A stretch of 64,000 nucleotides of DNA from Pseudoalteromonas sp. FUC4 (GCF_008370255.1 NZ_SEUI01000001.1:362767-426766), one strand, 5' to 3'. Shown: positions 8,247-16,515, numbered from the stretch's first letter. The notes: a model not told the origin generated them from the sequence alone. Numbers and translations: made by a program.

Positions 8247-9227
8247 TTAGTCGTTATGATTTGAATCAAGTTGCGGTGCTTTGGCATATTTATTTAATAC
8301 GCTCGCCACATCTTCTTTACTTTTTAACCGTCTGATTTCATCAAACAAATTGATAGCTTGCGGGTATTGGCGTTTTAAGTAACCAAGCCATTGTTTAGTA
8401 CGTGAAGCAAAATACTTTTCATCCTTCGCGGGGTCTTGATGAATAGCTGAGTGAATTAAGTGATAAATAATATGCTCCCACTCAAGACCATCATATTGCT
8501 CATTATTTACATGAGCTTTGATTTTTTTTGCTAAATCAGGGTGCGAAAGGGCACCACGACCAAGCATTAAATCAGTGCACCCACTTCGTTTTTGACAAAG
8601 CATTGCGTCCTCTACTTGCCAAATTTCACCATTGGCAACAACGGCAATATTTTTACCTTTTATTATTGGTGGAATTTTTTCCCAATAAGCTGGCGGGTTA
8701 TAACCATCACGTTTGGTTCTGGCGTGAATAGCTACACTATTTGCACCTGCGCTTACCACAGCATCAACAATTTCTTGACTGTTACCGTCATCATCAAAGC
8801 CTAAGCGAATTTTTGCACTTACTTCATGTTCATCATCTACAGCATCCCGGACTGCTTTGATAATCGTATACATATGGTCAGGGTCTTTAAGCAGTACTGC
8901 CCCCCCTCGGCTACGATTAACGGTTTTTGCTGGGCAACCAAAATTTAGATCGACCCCATGAGACCCTAAGGCTATTGCTCTTATTGCATTTTCGGCTAAC
9001 GGATTTGCTTCTTGACCGAGTAATTGAACACGCACAGGAGTACCTGCTCGTGTAAATCCATTATTATGTAGTTCAGGGCAAAATCGATGAAAAACTTTGT
9101 CAGGTAAGCATGTTTCAACCACTCTTACAAACTCTGTAACGCACAAATTGAACCCACCAATGTCTGTGAGTAATTGGCGCATTTTAAAATCAACGACACC
9201 TTCCATAGGTGCTAAAACAAGTTTCAT
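8247..9227 (-). CDS. dusC: tRNA-dihydrouridine(16) synthase DusC
   Basis: A 326-residue flavoenzyme that reduces uridine to dihydrouridine in the tRNA D-loop. The N-terminus LVLAPMEGVVDFKMRQLL and VTEFVRVV match the DusC subgroup more than DusA or DusB. The catalytic cysteine is in LNFGCPAKTVNRSRGGA (about residue 98), and the TIM barrel ends in GEIWQVEDA and LMLGRGALSHP, the FMN phosphate region. The length equals that of E. coli DusC (about 315). It is transcribed away from hvfA; AAGGAG stands before the ATG (on the minus strand, TATCTCCTTAT in the plus strand). It may share a transcript with the DksA-like gene downstream. Confidence 0.93.
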   Translation of the reverse strand: MKLVLAPMEGVVDFKMRQLLTDIGGFNLCVTEFVRVVETCLPDKVFHRFCPELHNNGFTRAGTPVRVQLLGQEANPLAENAIRAIALGSHGVDLNFGCPAKTVNRSRGGAVLLKDPDHMYTIIKAVRDAVDDEHEVSAKIRLGFDDDGNSQEIVDAVVSAGANSVAIHARTKRDGYNPPAYWEKIPPIIKGKNIAVVANGEIWQVEDAMLCQKRSGCTDLMLGRGALSHPDLAKKIKAHVNNEQYDGLEWEHIIYHLIHSAIHQDPAKDEKYFASRTKQWLGYLKRQYPQAINLFDEIRRLKSKEDVASVLNKYAKAPQLDSNHND

Positions 9228-9453
9228 AAGGAGATAAATTTTGATAAAAAACTGGAGGCATAGTTTACCTGTAAATCACACATTGATAAATCTGTAATTA
9301 CCGACCATATTTAATGTAGAAATTGCAAAAGTAAATATTATGAAAATAAATGAAAGTTTTTATTTTTGTACGGGTCTACTTAAGCATACAAGCAATTTAA
9401 AAATACATTTTTATTGCTGAGATTTACAATCCTTGATTAAAGAGAGTCATAAA

Positions 9454-9951
9454 ATGAACACAGTTAAAAAAAATACAATCGCGTTAACTTTAGGTGCAGT
9501 AGTAGTTGGCTCTGCAAGTTTTGTATCTGCAGATGTACAAGCTAACCCATTTGAGTTTCAACAACTAGTAACAGGTTACCAATTAGATGCTGCAGAAGGT
9601 AAGTGCGGTGAAGGTAAATGTGGCGGTGACGCAAAAGGTAAAAAAGAAGGTAAATGCGGCGAAGGCAAATGTGGCGGCGACGCAAAAGATAAAAAAGAAG
9701 GTAAATGCGGCGAAGGCAAATGTGGCGGCGATGCAAAAGGTAAAAAAGAAGGTAAATGCGGCGAAGGTAAATGTGGTGGCGACGCAAAAGGTAAAAAAGA
9801 AGGTAAATGCGGCGAAGGTAAATGTGGCGGCGATGCAAAAGACGCAAAAGCTAAAACAGAAGGCAAATGTGGTGAAGGTAAATGTGGTGGCGACGCTAAA
9901 AAAACTAAAAAAGAAGGTAAGTGCGGCGAAGGTAAATGCGGTGGCCGTTAA
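9454..9951 (+). CDS. hvfA: HvfA-like Cys-repeat RiPP precursor (14 EGKCG motifs)
   Basis: A 165-residue exported low-complexity protein. Residues 1-27 form a signal peptide (KKN, hydrophobic core, about VSA-DVQA). A short linker is followed by seven copies of EGKCGEGKCGG separated by DAK-rich spacers; all 14 cysteines of the protein lie in EGKCG motifs and the rest is Cys-free. This is the signature of HvfA-type precursors, whose EGKCG cysteines are converted by the MNIO enzyme HvfB with HvfC, giving copper-binding heterocycles in Haemophilus. The start is the ATG at 9454 with AAAGAGAG before it; an in-frame TTG at 9433 is rejected. A terminator at 9977-10000 separates it from hvfB, which should make precursor transcripts more abundant. 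Confidence 0.9.
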   Translation: MNTVKKNTIALTLGAVVVGSASFVSADVQANPFEFQQLVTGYQLDAAEGKCGEGKCGGDAKGKKEGKCGEGKCGGDAKDKKEGKCGEGKCGGDAKGKKEGKCGEGKCGGDAKGKKEGKCGEGKCGGDAKDAKAKTEGKCGEGKCGGDAKKTKKEGKCGEGKCGGR

Positions 9952-9976
9952 TATCTTATTCTAAATAAGTTATGCT

Positions 9977-10000
9977 AAAAGGGCCCTAAGGCCCTTTTTT
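9977..10000 (+). terminator. Intrinsic terminator between hvfA and hvfB
   Basis: AAAAGGGCC, loop CTAA, GGCCCTTTTTT: a strong GC stem with T-tract, 26 nt after hvfA and 19 nt before hvfB. Partial read-through would give much precursor and less enzyme, as in many RiPP operons; the ratio is inference. Confidence 0.88.
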
Positions 10001-10018
10001 GTTAAGTTAGAGGTAGTT

Positions 10019-10876
10019 ATGATACAAACTCAAAGTAAAGATTTTGGGATGGTGGGCCTTGGCCTACGACGAGAAATGCTTGATGAGCTGCTTGAGCATG
10101 TACCTAATCAAGTAGATTTTTTAGAAGTTGCGCCAGAGAACTGGTTAAAATTAGGTGGACGCTTTAAAAAACAATTTAAAACATTAACCGATGCTAATAA
10201 TTTTGTGTGTCATGGATTATCACTGTCTATCGGTTCTCCAGAACCTCTTGATGTTGAATTTATTAAGTCTTTAAAAGTGTTTTTTGAAGAGCACAATATA
10301 AAAATTTTTAGTGAGCACTTAAGTTACTGCTCAGGTACAGGGCATATGTATGACTTAATGCCCATTCCGTTTACGCAAGATGCCATAGCACATGTTGCCC
10401 CTCGTATTAAACAAGTTCAAGACATACTAGAGCAGCAAATTGCGATAGAGAATGTTTCCTATTATGGCGCTCCTGGACAGCAATTATCCGAGCTTGAATT
10501 TACGAATACTATTTTAGAGCAAGCTGACTGCAAACTTTTACTTGATGTGAATAACATTTATGTTAATTCGATAAATCATGGCTACAACGCGCAAGCATTT
10601 TTAACTGGGTTACCTTCTAATCGTATAGCCTATGGGCATGTTGCTGGCCATTATAATGAGGCTGATGACTTAATTGTTGATACACATGGCGCTGATGTTA
10701 TTAACCCTGTTTGGGAGCTACTCGATAAAGCATACGAAGTGCATGGCGTATTTCCAACCTTGCTTGAGCGCGATTTTAATATTCCTACCATGAATGTTTT
10801 AACCAAAGAGTTAGATATAATTCATGGGTTGCAAGCTAAACATTTTGATTCAACTGTTTCAAAACAACGAGCTTAA
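10019..10876 (+). CDS. hvfB: HvfB-like DUF692 / MNIO family oxidase
   Basis: A 285-residue TIM-barrel enzyme of the multinuclear non-heme iron oxidative (MNIO, DUF692) family. Conserved metal-binding segments are visible: VCHGLSLSIGS (about 62-72), SEHLSY (about 98-103), IENVSYYG (about 142-149), LLDVNNIYVNSINHG (about 175-190), YGHVAGHY (about 205-212) and DTHGADV (about 220). In characterised systems the enzyme uses iron and oxygen to rearrange cysteines of the precursor. The partner DUF2063 gene follows after 36 nt. AGAGGTAG precedes the ATG. Substrate assignment to the adjacent EGKCG protein rests on gene order and family knowledge. Confidence 0.92.
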   Translation: MIQTQSKDFGMVGLGLRREMLDELLEHVPNQVDFLEVAPENWLKLGGRFKKQFKTLTDANNFVCHGLSLSIGSPEPLDVEFIKSLKVFFEEHNIKIFSEHLSYCSGTGHMYDLMPIPFTQDAIAHVAPRIKQVQDILEQQIAIENVSYYGAPGQQLSELEFTNTILEQADCKLLLDVNNIYVNSINHGYNAQAFLTGLPSNRIAYGHVAGHYNEADDLIVDTHGADVINPVWELLDKAYEVHGVFPTLLERDFNIPTMNVLTKELDIIHGLQAKHFDSTVSKQRA

Positions 10877-10912
10877 TATAAGCCTTTATCAACATTAAAA
10901 GAGTGCCTAGTT

Positions 10913-11665
10913 ATGAGCTTTATTGAAATACAAAACGAATTTATGGCGTATATTCGCGAGCCTCAAAAAAATAAAAAGCCCAGCGGTATCGAAGACAGGC
11001 GTATGGCAATTTATCGCGACCTATTTTTTAATAACATTGAAGGTTTTATATCATCAGGTTTTCCGGTATTAAAAACGTTATATACCCAGAAGCAATGGCA
11101 AGCCCTTGTACGCCAATTTTTTAGCGAATATGATTGTCATTCGCCGTACTTTTTAGACATAGCAGGGGAGTTTATTAATTACTTATCAAGTGATTATAAA
11201 ATGAAAAAATACGATCCCGTGTTTATGCTAGAGCTTGCCCATTATGAATGGGTAGAGCTAGATGTATCCATTGCACACGAAGATGAGCAAGAAAAAAAAT
11301 TACAAACAACAGCGCTTACTAGTTCAGCGTTGTATTTATCGAAAACGGCAAGAAATTTAAGTTATCAATTTCCGGTTCAAAATATTAGCAATCGCTTTAA
11401 ACCAAAAGAGCCATCGCCTCAGCCTAATTATTTTGTTGTATATAGAGATGAAGATGATGACGTTCAATTTTTAGCTACGAATGCGATGACAGCTTTGCTA
11501 TTGTCAATCATAGAGGCAAGCGAAGGCGCGACATTTGACAACGTCTGCCAACAGGTATTAGCTCATGCGCCACAATTTAATGCAGAGCAAATTGCTCAAG
11601 GTGCACTGGTTACTCTTAATGCTATGGTTGAACGCGGTGTTATTGTGACAAAAAATCAAGACTAA
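10913..11665 (+). CDS. hvfC: HvfC-like DUF2063 partner protein
   Basis: A 250-residue protein with an N-terminal DUF2063 domain (Pfam PF09836): YIREPQKNKKPSGIEDRRMA, then YRDLFFNNIEGFISSGFPVL (about 28-48) are typical of the helical domain, and DIAGEFINYL follows. The C-terminal part (about 150-250) resembles the winged-helix-like region seen in HvfC proteins. The protein is thought to recruit the precursor and to be required with the MNIO enzyme for modification. It closes the biosynthetic set; the DoxX-type HvfD gene that often follows is absent here, replaced by a 40-codon membrane ORF. Confidence 0.88.
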   Translation: MSFIEIQNEFMAYIREPQKNKKPSGIEDRRMAIYRDLFFNNIEGFISSGFPVLKTLYTQKQWQALVRQFFSEYDCHSPYFLDIAGEFINYLSSDYKMKKYDPVFMLELAHYEWVELDVSIAHEDEQEKKLQTTALTSSALYLSKTARNLSYQFPVQNISNRFKPKEPSPQPNYFVVYRDEDDDVQFLATNAMTALLLSIIEASEGATFDNVCQQVLAHAPQFNAEQIAQGALVTLNAMVERGVIVTKNQD

Positions 11666-11737
11666 GGTCTTTATTGATGATTTTACATCGTCTATTATGG
11701 CAGCCTTATTTGCCGTGCTTAATAAAAGGTTGTACCA

Positions 11738-11860
11738 ATGTCAGATGATAAAGACTTTAAAGATCCGTTCAACGCTACTTACTTTCTTGCTTTTTTAGCT
11801 GTATTTGCAGGGATTGGTTGTTTAAATGCAATATTGGGCTGGATCACTAGCTTAACGTAA
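11738..11860 (+). CDS. Small single-pass membrane protein (40 aa)
   Basis: A short open frame, ATG at 11738 to TAA at 11858-11860. It begins MSDDKDFKDPFNATYF and continues as one hydrophobic helix (about residues 16-36, with LAFLAVFAGIGCLNAILGW). AAAAGG lies about 10 nt before the start. I do not recognise the family. Its place 73 nt after hvfC with no terminator between suggests co-transcription with the hvf operon, but a role in that pathway is speculation. The strong charge pattern (acidic, cytoplasmic-looking N-terminus, clean hydrophobic segment) argues that it is real rather than chance. Confidence 0.55.
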   Translation: MSDDKDFKDPFNATYFLAFLAVFAGIGCLNAILGWITSLT

Positions 11861-11877
11861 AATGTATAGCGTTTATT

Positions 11878-11901
11878 AAGGCTGTTGCTAACTTCAGCCT
11901 T
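11878..11901 (+). terminator. Hairpin after the small membrane ORF
   Basis: AAGGCTG and CAGCCTT form a perfect 7-bp stem with a 10-nt loop. The T-tract is poor, so termination is likely but not certain. It marks the probable end of the hvf transcription unit. Confidence 0.4.
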
Positions 11902-12031
11902 GAACCACTTTATTTTAATTACCCCGTTCATATTTAATACTTCTTTTATAATAACGCCAAACTCGCAATTAAAGGTTAGTTAAGGTTATAATCACCTGCT
12001 TTGTAATATAAACAATTGAGCAGTTAAAATT

Positions 12032-12577
12032 ATGACTCAAGTAACACCAGCAATTATCAAAAACAGCATAACTACAATTGCTGATTATCCAAAAGCGGGC
12101 ATCATGTTTCGCGATGTAACCACTTTAATGGCAAATCCAGAAGCCTTTAAAGCAACTATTGACGCGTTTATCGCAGAATATAAAGATCAGGGCTTTACTA
12201 AAATCATAGGCACGGAGTCACGTGGTTTTATTTTTGGTGCGCCATTGTCTTACGCGTTAGGCATTCCGTTTATTCCAGTACGTAAACCAGGTAAGTTACC
12301 ACGCGAAGTTATTCGTCAAGACTACTTACTTGAGTACGGTGAAGATACGCTAGAACTGCATGTAGATGCAATTGTACCTGGCGACAAAGTACTATTAGTT
12401 GATGACTTATTAGCAACTGGCGGCACAATTGAAGCCACTGCTAAATTGGTTCATAAACTAGGTGGCGAAGCCACAGATGCAGCATTTGTTGTATCACTAC
12501 CAGAACTTGGTGGCGAGCAGCGCATCAAAAAAATGGGTATTAAAATCCTAAAATTGGTTGAATTCGAAGGCGAGTAA
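12032..12577 (+). CDS. apt: Adenine phosphoribosyltransferase
   Basis: A 181-residue cytosolic purine-salvage enzyme that makes AMP and pyrophosphate from adenine and PRPP. The PRPP loop is [13 protein letters not shown] (about 125-137), and FRDVTTLM (about 27-34) and [13 protein letters not shown] (about 63-75) are specific to Apt. The length is that of E. coli Apt (183). A TATAAT at 11987-11992 is a plausible -10 about 40 nt upstream, though no good -35 accompanies it. Only 3 nt separate it from dnaX; the same apt-dnaX neighbourhood occurs in E. coli. Confidence 0.97.
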   Translation: MTQVTPAIIKNSITTIADYPKAGIMFRDVTTLMANPEAFKATIDAFIAEYKDQGFTKIIGTESRGFIFGAPLSYALGIPFIPVRKPGKLPREVIRQDYLLEYGEDTLELHVDAIVPGDKVLLVDDLLATGGTIEATAKLVHKLGGEATDAAFVVSLPELGGEQRIKKMGIKILKLVEFEGE

Positions 12578-12580
12578 TCG

Positions 12581-15106
12581 ATGAGTTATCAGGTTCTAGC
12601 GAGAAAATGGCGTCCTCAAACCTTTCATGAATTGGTTGGGCAGTCTCATGTTAAGCAGGCGCTGGTAAATGCGCTTACGCAAAATAGACTGCATCACGCT
12701 TATTTATTCACTGGAACCCGCGGTGTAGGTAAAACCACCATTGCACGTATTTTTGCTAAAAGCTTAAATTGCGATGAAGGTATATCTGCAAATCCGTGTG
12801 GCCAATGTAGTAGTTGTGTAGATATAGAAGCAGGGCGCTACATTGACCTACTCGAAATAGATGCGGCTTCTCGTACAAAAGTAGAAGACACTCGCGAAAT
12901 ACTTGATAACGTTCAATATGCACCAACGCGTGGACGTTATAAAGTATATCTAATCGATGAAGTTCACATGCTTTCTAAGCACAGCTTTAATGCGCTTTTA
13001 AAAACGCTTGAAGAGCCACCAGAGCATGTGAAATTTTTATTAGCGACCACCGATCCTCAAAAATTACCAGTTACTATATTATCTCGCTGTTTACAATTTA
13101 ACTTAAATGCCTTGTCGCAAAGTGAAATTAAAACACAGCTTGAACACGTACTTACTCAAGAGCAGCTTAGCTTTGATACCGATGCACTTAGTATTATTTC
13201 AAAAGCAGCTGATGGCAGTATGCGTGATGCGCTTAGCTTAACCGACCAAGCTATCGCACAAACAAATGGTGATATTAATAATCAAGCAGTACAAACAATG
13301 CTTGGTTTAATGGATACTCATTATAGCCAAAGCTTGCTTGCAGCGTTACTTGCACAAGATGGCGCTGCGCTAATGGATGAAATTGCGCAGGTGGCAAGTC
13401 GTAATCCTAATTATGTGGCATTGCTTGATGATTTAATTGCACTTACGCATTTGACCCAATTAACCCAGTTAGTCCCAGAAGCGGCAGGGCTAGATGAAAA
13501 AAATGTAGATTATATTGCTCATGTTGCACAGCATACGAGCCCACAACAAATTCAAATTTATTATCAATTACTGTTAAATGGTAAAAAAGATTTACAATGG
13601 GCACCAGAGCCTCGCTTAGGTTTTGAAATGATAATGCTAAGATTATTAGCATTCAAGCCTTCAGACGCTCAACAAACTGTACACATAGCAAACGAAGAGC
13701 CGGCTCCAAATAAACAAGGTCGGGCAAGCGCACTGCGAGATATATTAAATAAAAATAAAACATCGCAAAACACCGTAGCTGGCCAAAGCAGTGCTCCAGT
13801 AAATAATATTAAGCCAGTTAACAATGCAGAGCAGCCTAAAAAAGCTGAGATAGAACCTTTGCCAAATGTTGACGCTCAGACATCGAACAATGACGTCGTA
13901 CAAAGTAATAATGGGCCTGCCCAAGTTGCAGCAGAGCAACCGGTTCAACAAAGTGAAAACGCTTCAAAGCAACAGGCTTCAGATAATGAGCAACCACAAA
14001 CCAATGTTGTGTCAGATGCTCAAGCCCAGCGCCAAAGTGAAGATGAAGCTTACATGCAACATAGTGATGCTGAACAAACCCTAGCCTCTCAGTTTGACGA
14101 TATAATGAGTAGTGCTGTAGATCAGGGTTTTAAACCTGCACCTAATGCAAACTCAGAGTCTTCACCAGAGCCCTTAACAAATCACAATGCAAGTACGCCA
14201 ATAGCTGAACAAGAAGCACAGGCGCAATCTGCCATTGCTCGTATTTTACGTGACAGAAATATATCCGGTGCGGGTAGGCTATCAAGCAAGAGTACAAGTA
14301 CCTCTGCAAATAATGTAGCAGTGCAGCCAAACCAAGCGCCCGCTATAAAGCCAGAACTCCACCCAAGAATGCCTAAAGCTCAAAGTGTTAACCAAGATAG
14401 CACCGCTGAAAATACAAACGAGCTCAACAGCGTTTCAAGTGTAGCACCTAGCGATCCCCCTCCTTGGGTGACTGATAGTGCAGGTGCAAGTGAAAAAAAG
14501 CATGAGCTCCCACTAACAGGGAGCGAAAGCCAGGCACATGGTCACGCTAATACAAAACCAGCACGAAAAGTTGATTTTAAAGAAAAGCACCAAACAATTA
14601 CTGAAAATCTAGCGCCAGAGCTACTTGAGCAAATAAATCCTCAAAAAGTACCTGAAGCAGCGCCCGAGGAAATTAGCATTCCTGTGCCTGATGATTTTCA
14701 AAGTCCAATTAGTGAAATTAGATTTGCACATCAACAAGATGAATGGGCTTATTTAATTAAACGTATGGGACTGGGCGGTCGTATGCGCCAATTTGCGTTG
14801 CATTCAATATTTACCAAGCAAGGCAACAGTTTACATATAGACGTTGATGAATCACAAAAGCATTTAGATACACCGATGCTTCGCCAAAGGTTAGATGCCG
14901 CATTGTCGAGTATTTATGAGCATAATGTGTCGTTAAGTATTAATTTTGCTAAGGGAGTTATTGATTCTCCTTATCTTATTCAGCAAAAAATAGATGCAGG
15001 ACGTCATCAACAAGCAATCGATGTGATCACATCGGATGAAAACATAGTACAATTTCAGCAAGTATTTAGCGCCGAAATTGACGAAAACAGTATTCAGGCA
15101 TTGTAA
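12581..15106 (+). CDS. dnaX: DNA polymerase III subunits gamma and tau
   Basis: An 841-residue clamp-loader ATPase. Domain I carries Walker A GTRGVGKTT (about 45-53), a zinc-binding set of cysteines ending PCGQCSSC (about 72-79) and DEVHML (about 126-131); domains II and III run to about 370. A long Gln/Asn/Ala-rich linker (about 375-690) follows, longer than in E. coli (643-residue tau), then a conserved C-terminal domain V (about 700-841) that binds the polymerase alpha subunit. A frameshift signal lies in the linker at 14482-14524 and would give a shorter gamma of about 641 residues. ybaB and recR follow, as in E. coli. Confidence 0.96.
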   Translation: MSYQVLARKWRPQTFHELVGQSHVKQALVNALTQNRLHHAYLFTGTRGVGKTTIARIFAKSLNCDEGISANPCGQCSSCVDIEAGRYIDLLEIDAASRTKVEDTREILDNVQYAPTRGRYKVYLIDEVHMLSKHSFNALLKTLEEPPEHVKFLLATTDPQKLPVTILSRCLQFNLNALSQSEIKTQLEHVLTQEQLSFDTDALSIISKAADGSMRDALSLTDQAIAQTNGDINNQAVQTMLGLMDTHYSQSLLAALLAQDGAALMDEIAQVASRNPNYVALLDDLIALTHLTQLTQLVPEAAGLDEKNVDYIAHVAQHTSPQQIQIYYQLLLNGKKDLQWAPEPRLGFEMIMLRLLAFKPSDAQQTVHIANEEPAPNKQGRASALRDILNKNKTSQNTVAGQSSAPVNNIKPVNNAEQPKKAEIEPLPNVDAQTSNNDVVQSNNGPAQVAAEQPVQQSENASKQQASDNEQPQTNVVSDAQAQRQSEDEAYMQHSDAEQTLASQFDDIMSSAVDQGFKPAPNANSESSPEPLTNHNASTPIAEQEAQAQSAIARILRDRNISGAGRLSSKSTSTSANNVAVQPNQAPAIKPELHPRMPKAQSVNQDSTAENTNELNSVSSVAPSDPPPWVTDSAGASEKKHELPLTGSESQAHGHANTKPARKVDFKEKHQTITENLAPELLEQINPQKVPEAAPEEISIPVPDDFQSPISEIRFAHQQDEWAYLIKRMGLGGRMRQFALHSIFTKQGNSLHIDVDESQKHLDTPMLRQRLDAALSSIYEHNVSLSINFAKGVIDSPYLIQQKIDAGRHQQAIDVITSDENIVQFQQVFSAEIDENSIQAL
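14482..14524 (+). promoter_or_regulatory. Programmed -1 ribosomal frameshift signal in dnaX
   Basis: The heptamer A AAA AAG lies at 14494-14500 in the correct register (codons GAA-AAA-AAG begin at 14492). After a -1 slip the next codons are GCA (14500-14502) and TGA (14503-14505), ending a gamma protein of about 641 residues. A perfect 6-bp hairpin, GCTCCC 14506-14511 with GGGAGC 14519-14524, starts 5 nt after the heptamer, the same spacing as in E. coli dnaX. A Shine-Dalgarno-like AGGTG lies at 14482-14486, 7 nt upstream. All elements are seen in the sequence; that they work is inference from the E. coli case. Confidence 0.85.
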
Positions 15107-15166
15107 TTACATACAATCGCCCTTATGTTCATGTTAATTAATGTATTAAAAGAAAGAGAGAAAGTT

Positions 15167-15493
15167 ATGTTTAAAGGTGGAATGGGCAACATGATGAAGC
15201 AAGCGCAGCAAATGCAAGATCGCATGCAAAAAGCCCAAGACGAAATCGCAACTCTTGAAGTTGTTGGTGAAGCCGGTGCAGGTTTAGTTAAAGTAACTAT
15301 GCTTGGTAACCACAATGTACGTCGTGTTCAGCTTGATGAGAGCTTGATGGAAGACGACAAAGACATGATTGAAGACTTACTTGCAGCGGCATGTAACGAT
15401 GCTGTTCGCCGTGTTGCAGAAGAAACACAAGAGCGCATGGGTAAAGTAACTGGCGGTATGCAATTACCACCAGGTATGAAAATGCCGTTTTAA
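15167..15493 (+). CDS. ybaB: YbaB/EbfC nucleoid-associated protein
   Basis: A 108-residue small DNA-binding protein forming dimers. [17 protein letters not shown] at the start, [12 protein letters not shown] in the middle and [17 protein letters not shown] at the end are the standard YbaB pattern. I chose the ATG at 15167 because AGAAAGAGAG precedes it at the right distance and the family always begins MFKGG or similar; a longer frame from 15125 is not supported. It lies 60 nt after dnaX and 7 nt before recR, the conserved order linking it to DNA maintenance. Confidence 0.95.
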   Translation: MFKGGMGNMMKQAQQMQDRMQKAQDEIATLEVVGEAGAGLVKVTMLGNHNVRRVQLDESLMEDDKDMIEDLLAAACNDAVRRVAEETQERMGKVTGGMQLPPGMKMPF

Positions 15494-15500
15494 GTAAATA

Positions 15501-16109
15501 ATGCAACTTTCAGATAGTTTAAATCAGCTTATAGAAGCACTGCGCTGTCAACCGGGCATTGGTCCAAAGTCAGCGCAGCGTATTGCTTTTCACTTGCTTG
15601 AGCGCGACCGAAAGGGAGGCACTCAGCTGGGCAATGCACTCACTAAAGCAATGACAGCCATAGGGCACTGTCAGTCTTGTCGTACTTTTTGCGAACAAAC
15701 TCAGTGCGATATTTGTTTAAGTACAAAACGCCAAGACAGCGGTATATTATGTGTTGTTGAATCGCCTACTGACGTACTTGCCATCGAGCAAACAGGTCAG
15801 TATTTAGGTCTATACTTTGTATTAATGGGCCACTTATCGCCAATTGACGGTATTGGTCCAAAAGAGATTGGCTTAGATATTTTAGAGCAAAAGCTTGCCC
15901 AAGGCGATATTAATGAGGTTATTTTAGCGACTAACCCTACCGTTGAAGGCGATACTACCGCACATTATATTGCTCAGCTTTGTCATAAATACAAAGTAGG
16001 CGCTTCACGTATTGCCCATGGTATTCCTGTGGGAGGTGAGCTTGATTTAGTAGATGGTAGAACACTTATGCATGCCTTTAGCGGCAGGCGCCTAGTTACA
16101 CAAGACTAG
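15501..16109 (+). CDS. recR: Recombination mediator RecR
   Basis: A 202-residue protein that forms a ring clamp and works with RecO (and RecF) to load RecA on single-stranded gaps. Visible: the N-terminal helix-hairpin-helix ([20 protein letters not shown], about 13-32), a C4 zinc finger (CQSC and CDIC, about 57-72) and a Toprim domain (about 80-175) with [14 protein letters not shown] and [15 protein letters not shown]. Length is normal (E. coli 201). The ATG has no strong ribosome binding site (AAGTAAATA), so coupling to ybaB translation is likely. Confidence 0.97.
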   Translation: MQLSDSLNQLIEALRCQPGIGPKSAQRIAFHLLERDRKGGTQLGNALTKAMTAIGHCQSCRTFCEQTQCDICLSTKRQDSGILCVVESPTDVLAIEQTGQYLGLYFVLMGHLSPIDGIGPKEIGLDILEQKLAQGDINEVILATNPTVEGDTTAHYIAQLCHKYKVGASRIAHGIPVGGELDLVDGRTLMHAFSGRRLVTQD

Positions 16110-16404
16110 GGCGCGTTGATCTTTGTAGGTTAAAATTTGTTCAACCTAGGGGCGGTTTAATCGCGGCGCGAGGTTTGTAACCTAGTGGGCTAAGTAAAAA
16201 TCGAGCAACAAAGAGTTAATCGTCCCTAGAAAGAACTCAAAGGGCAGCGCATGTTTGGTATTTATGCTGCGTTATCGCCTATTAATGGGGAATAACCACA
16301 CTACATAAGCTCTGCCTTGTCTAAAAACCAAACATGCTGCTGTAAATTCAACCACGAAAGGTCAGCACGGCCAAGCTCTAAGTTACTATTTGAAAAGATG
16401 TTAT
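16110..16404 (+). other. Structured, unassigned segment after recR
   Basis: About 300 bp without a gene and richer in GC than other intergenic DNA here. Stems seen: TAGGTT/AACCTA near 16127-16148; CTAGGGGCG 16146-16154 with CGTCCCTAG 16221-16229 (one G-U wobble), which encloses AGGTT-TGT-AACCT at 16171-16183; and GCATGTTTGGT 16249-16259 with ACCAAACATGC 16327-16337, 11 bp perfect. A terminator follows at 16405-16439. The first and second of these stems compete in part. It could be a structured RNA, a long recR 3' UTR, or the relic of a mobile element. It does not match SRP RNA, tmRNA, 6S RNA or RNase P RNA as I know them. Confidence 0.5.
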
Positions 16405-16439
16405 AAAAGCCTGCATGATTAAATTATGTAGGCTTTTTT
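16405..16439 (+). terminator. Intrinsic terminator after the recR-distal segment
   Basis: AAAGCCTGCAT and ATGTAGGCTTTTTT form an 11-bp stem with one G-T wobble and a T-tract. It ends either the dnaX-ybaB-recR transcript or a separate RNA from 16110-16404. Confidence 0.88.
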
Positions 16440-16515
16440 GTTTTTAAGGTAAGCTTAGAAGTGGCCTGTTATGTTTTATTTTTGTAGGCTATCTATCTAA
16501 TTAGTAAGGAACACA

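Noticed and set aside
9433..9453. Upstream TTG start for hvfA
   Set aside because: It adds residues before the signal peptide and overlaps the ribosome binding site of the ATG at 9454.
9542..9964. Long open frames in the other frames across hvfA
   Set aside because: They are shadows caused by the periodic repeat; only frame 1 has a signal peptide and a start with ribosome binding site.
13832..13853. A6 run in dnaX (CCT AAA AAA GCT) as the frameshift site, near the E. coli gamma end
   Set aside because: The heptamer would be T AAA AAA, giving poor re-pairing in the P site, and no hairpin follows at the right distance; the site at 14494 has all elements.
16330..16380. Resemblance of GGTCAGCACGGCCAAGCTC to the SRP RNA (4.5S) core
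   Set aside because: The essential GGAAGCAGCC loop is absent and the flanking helix does not form.
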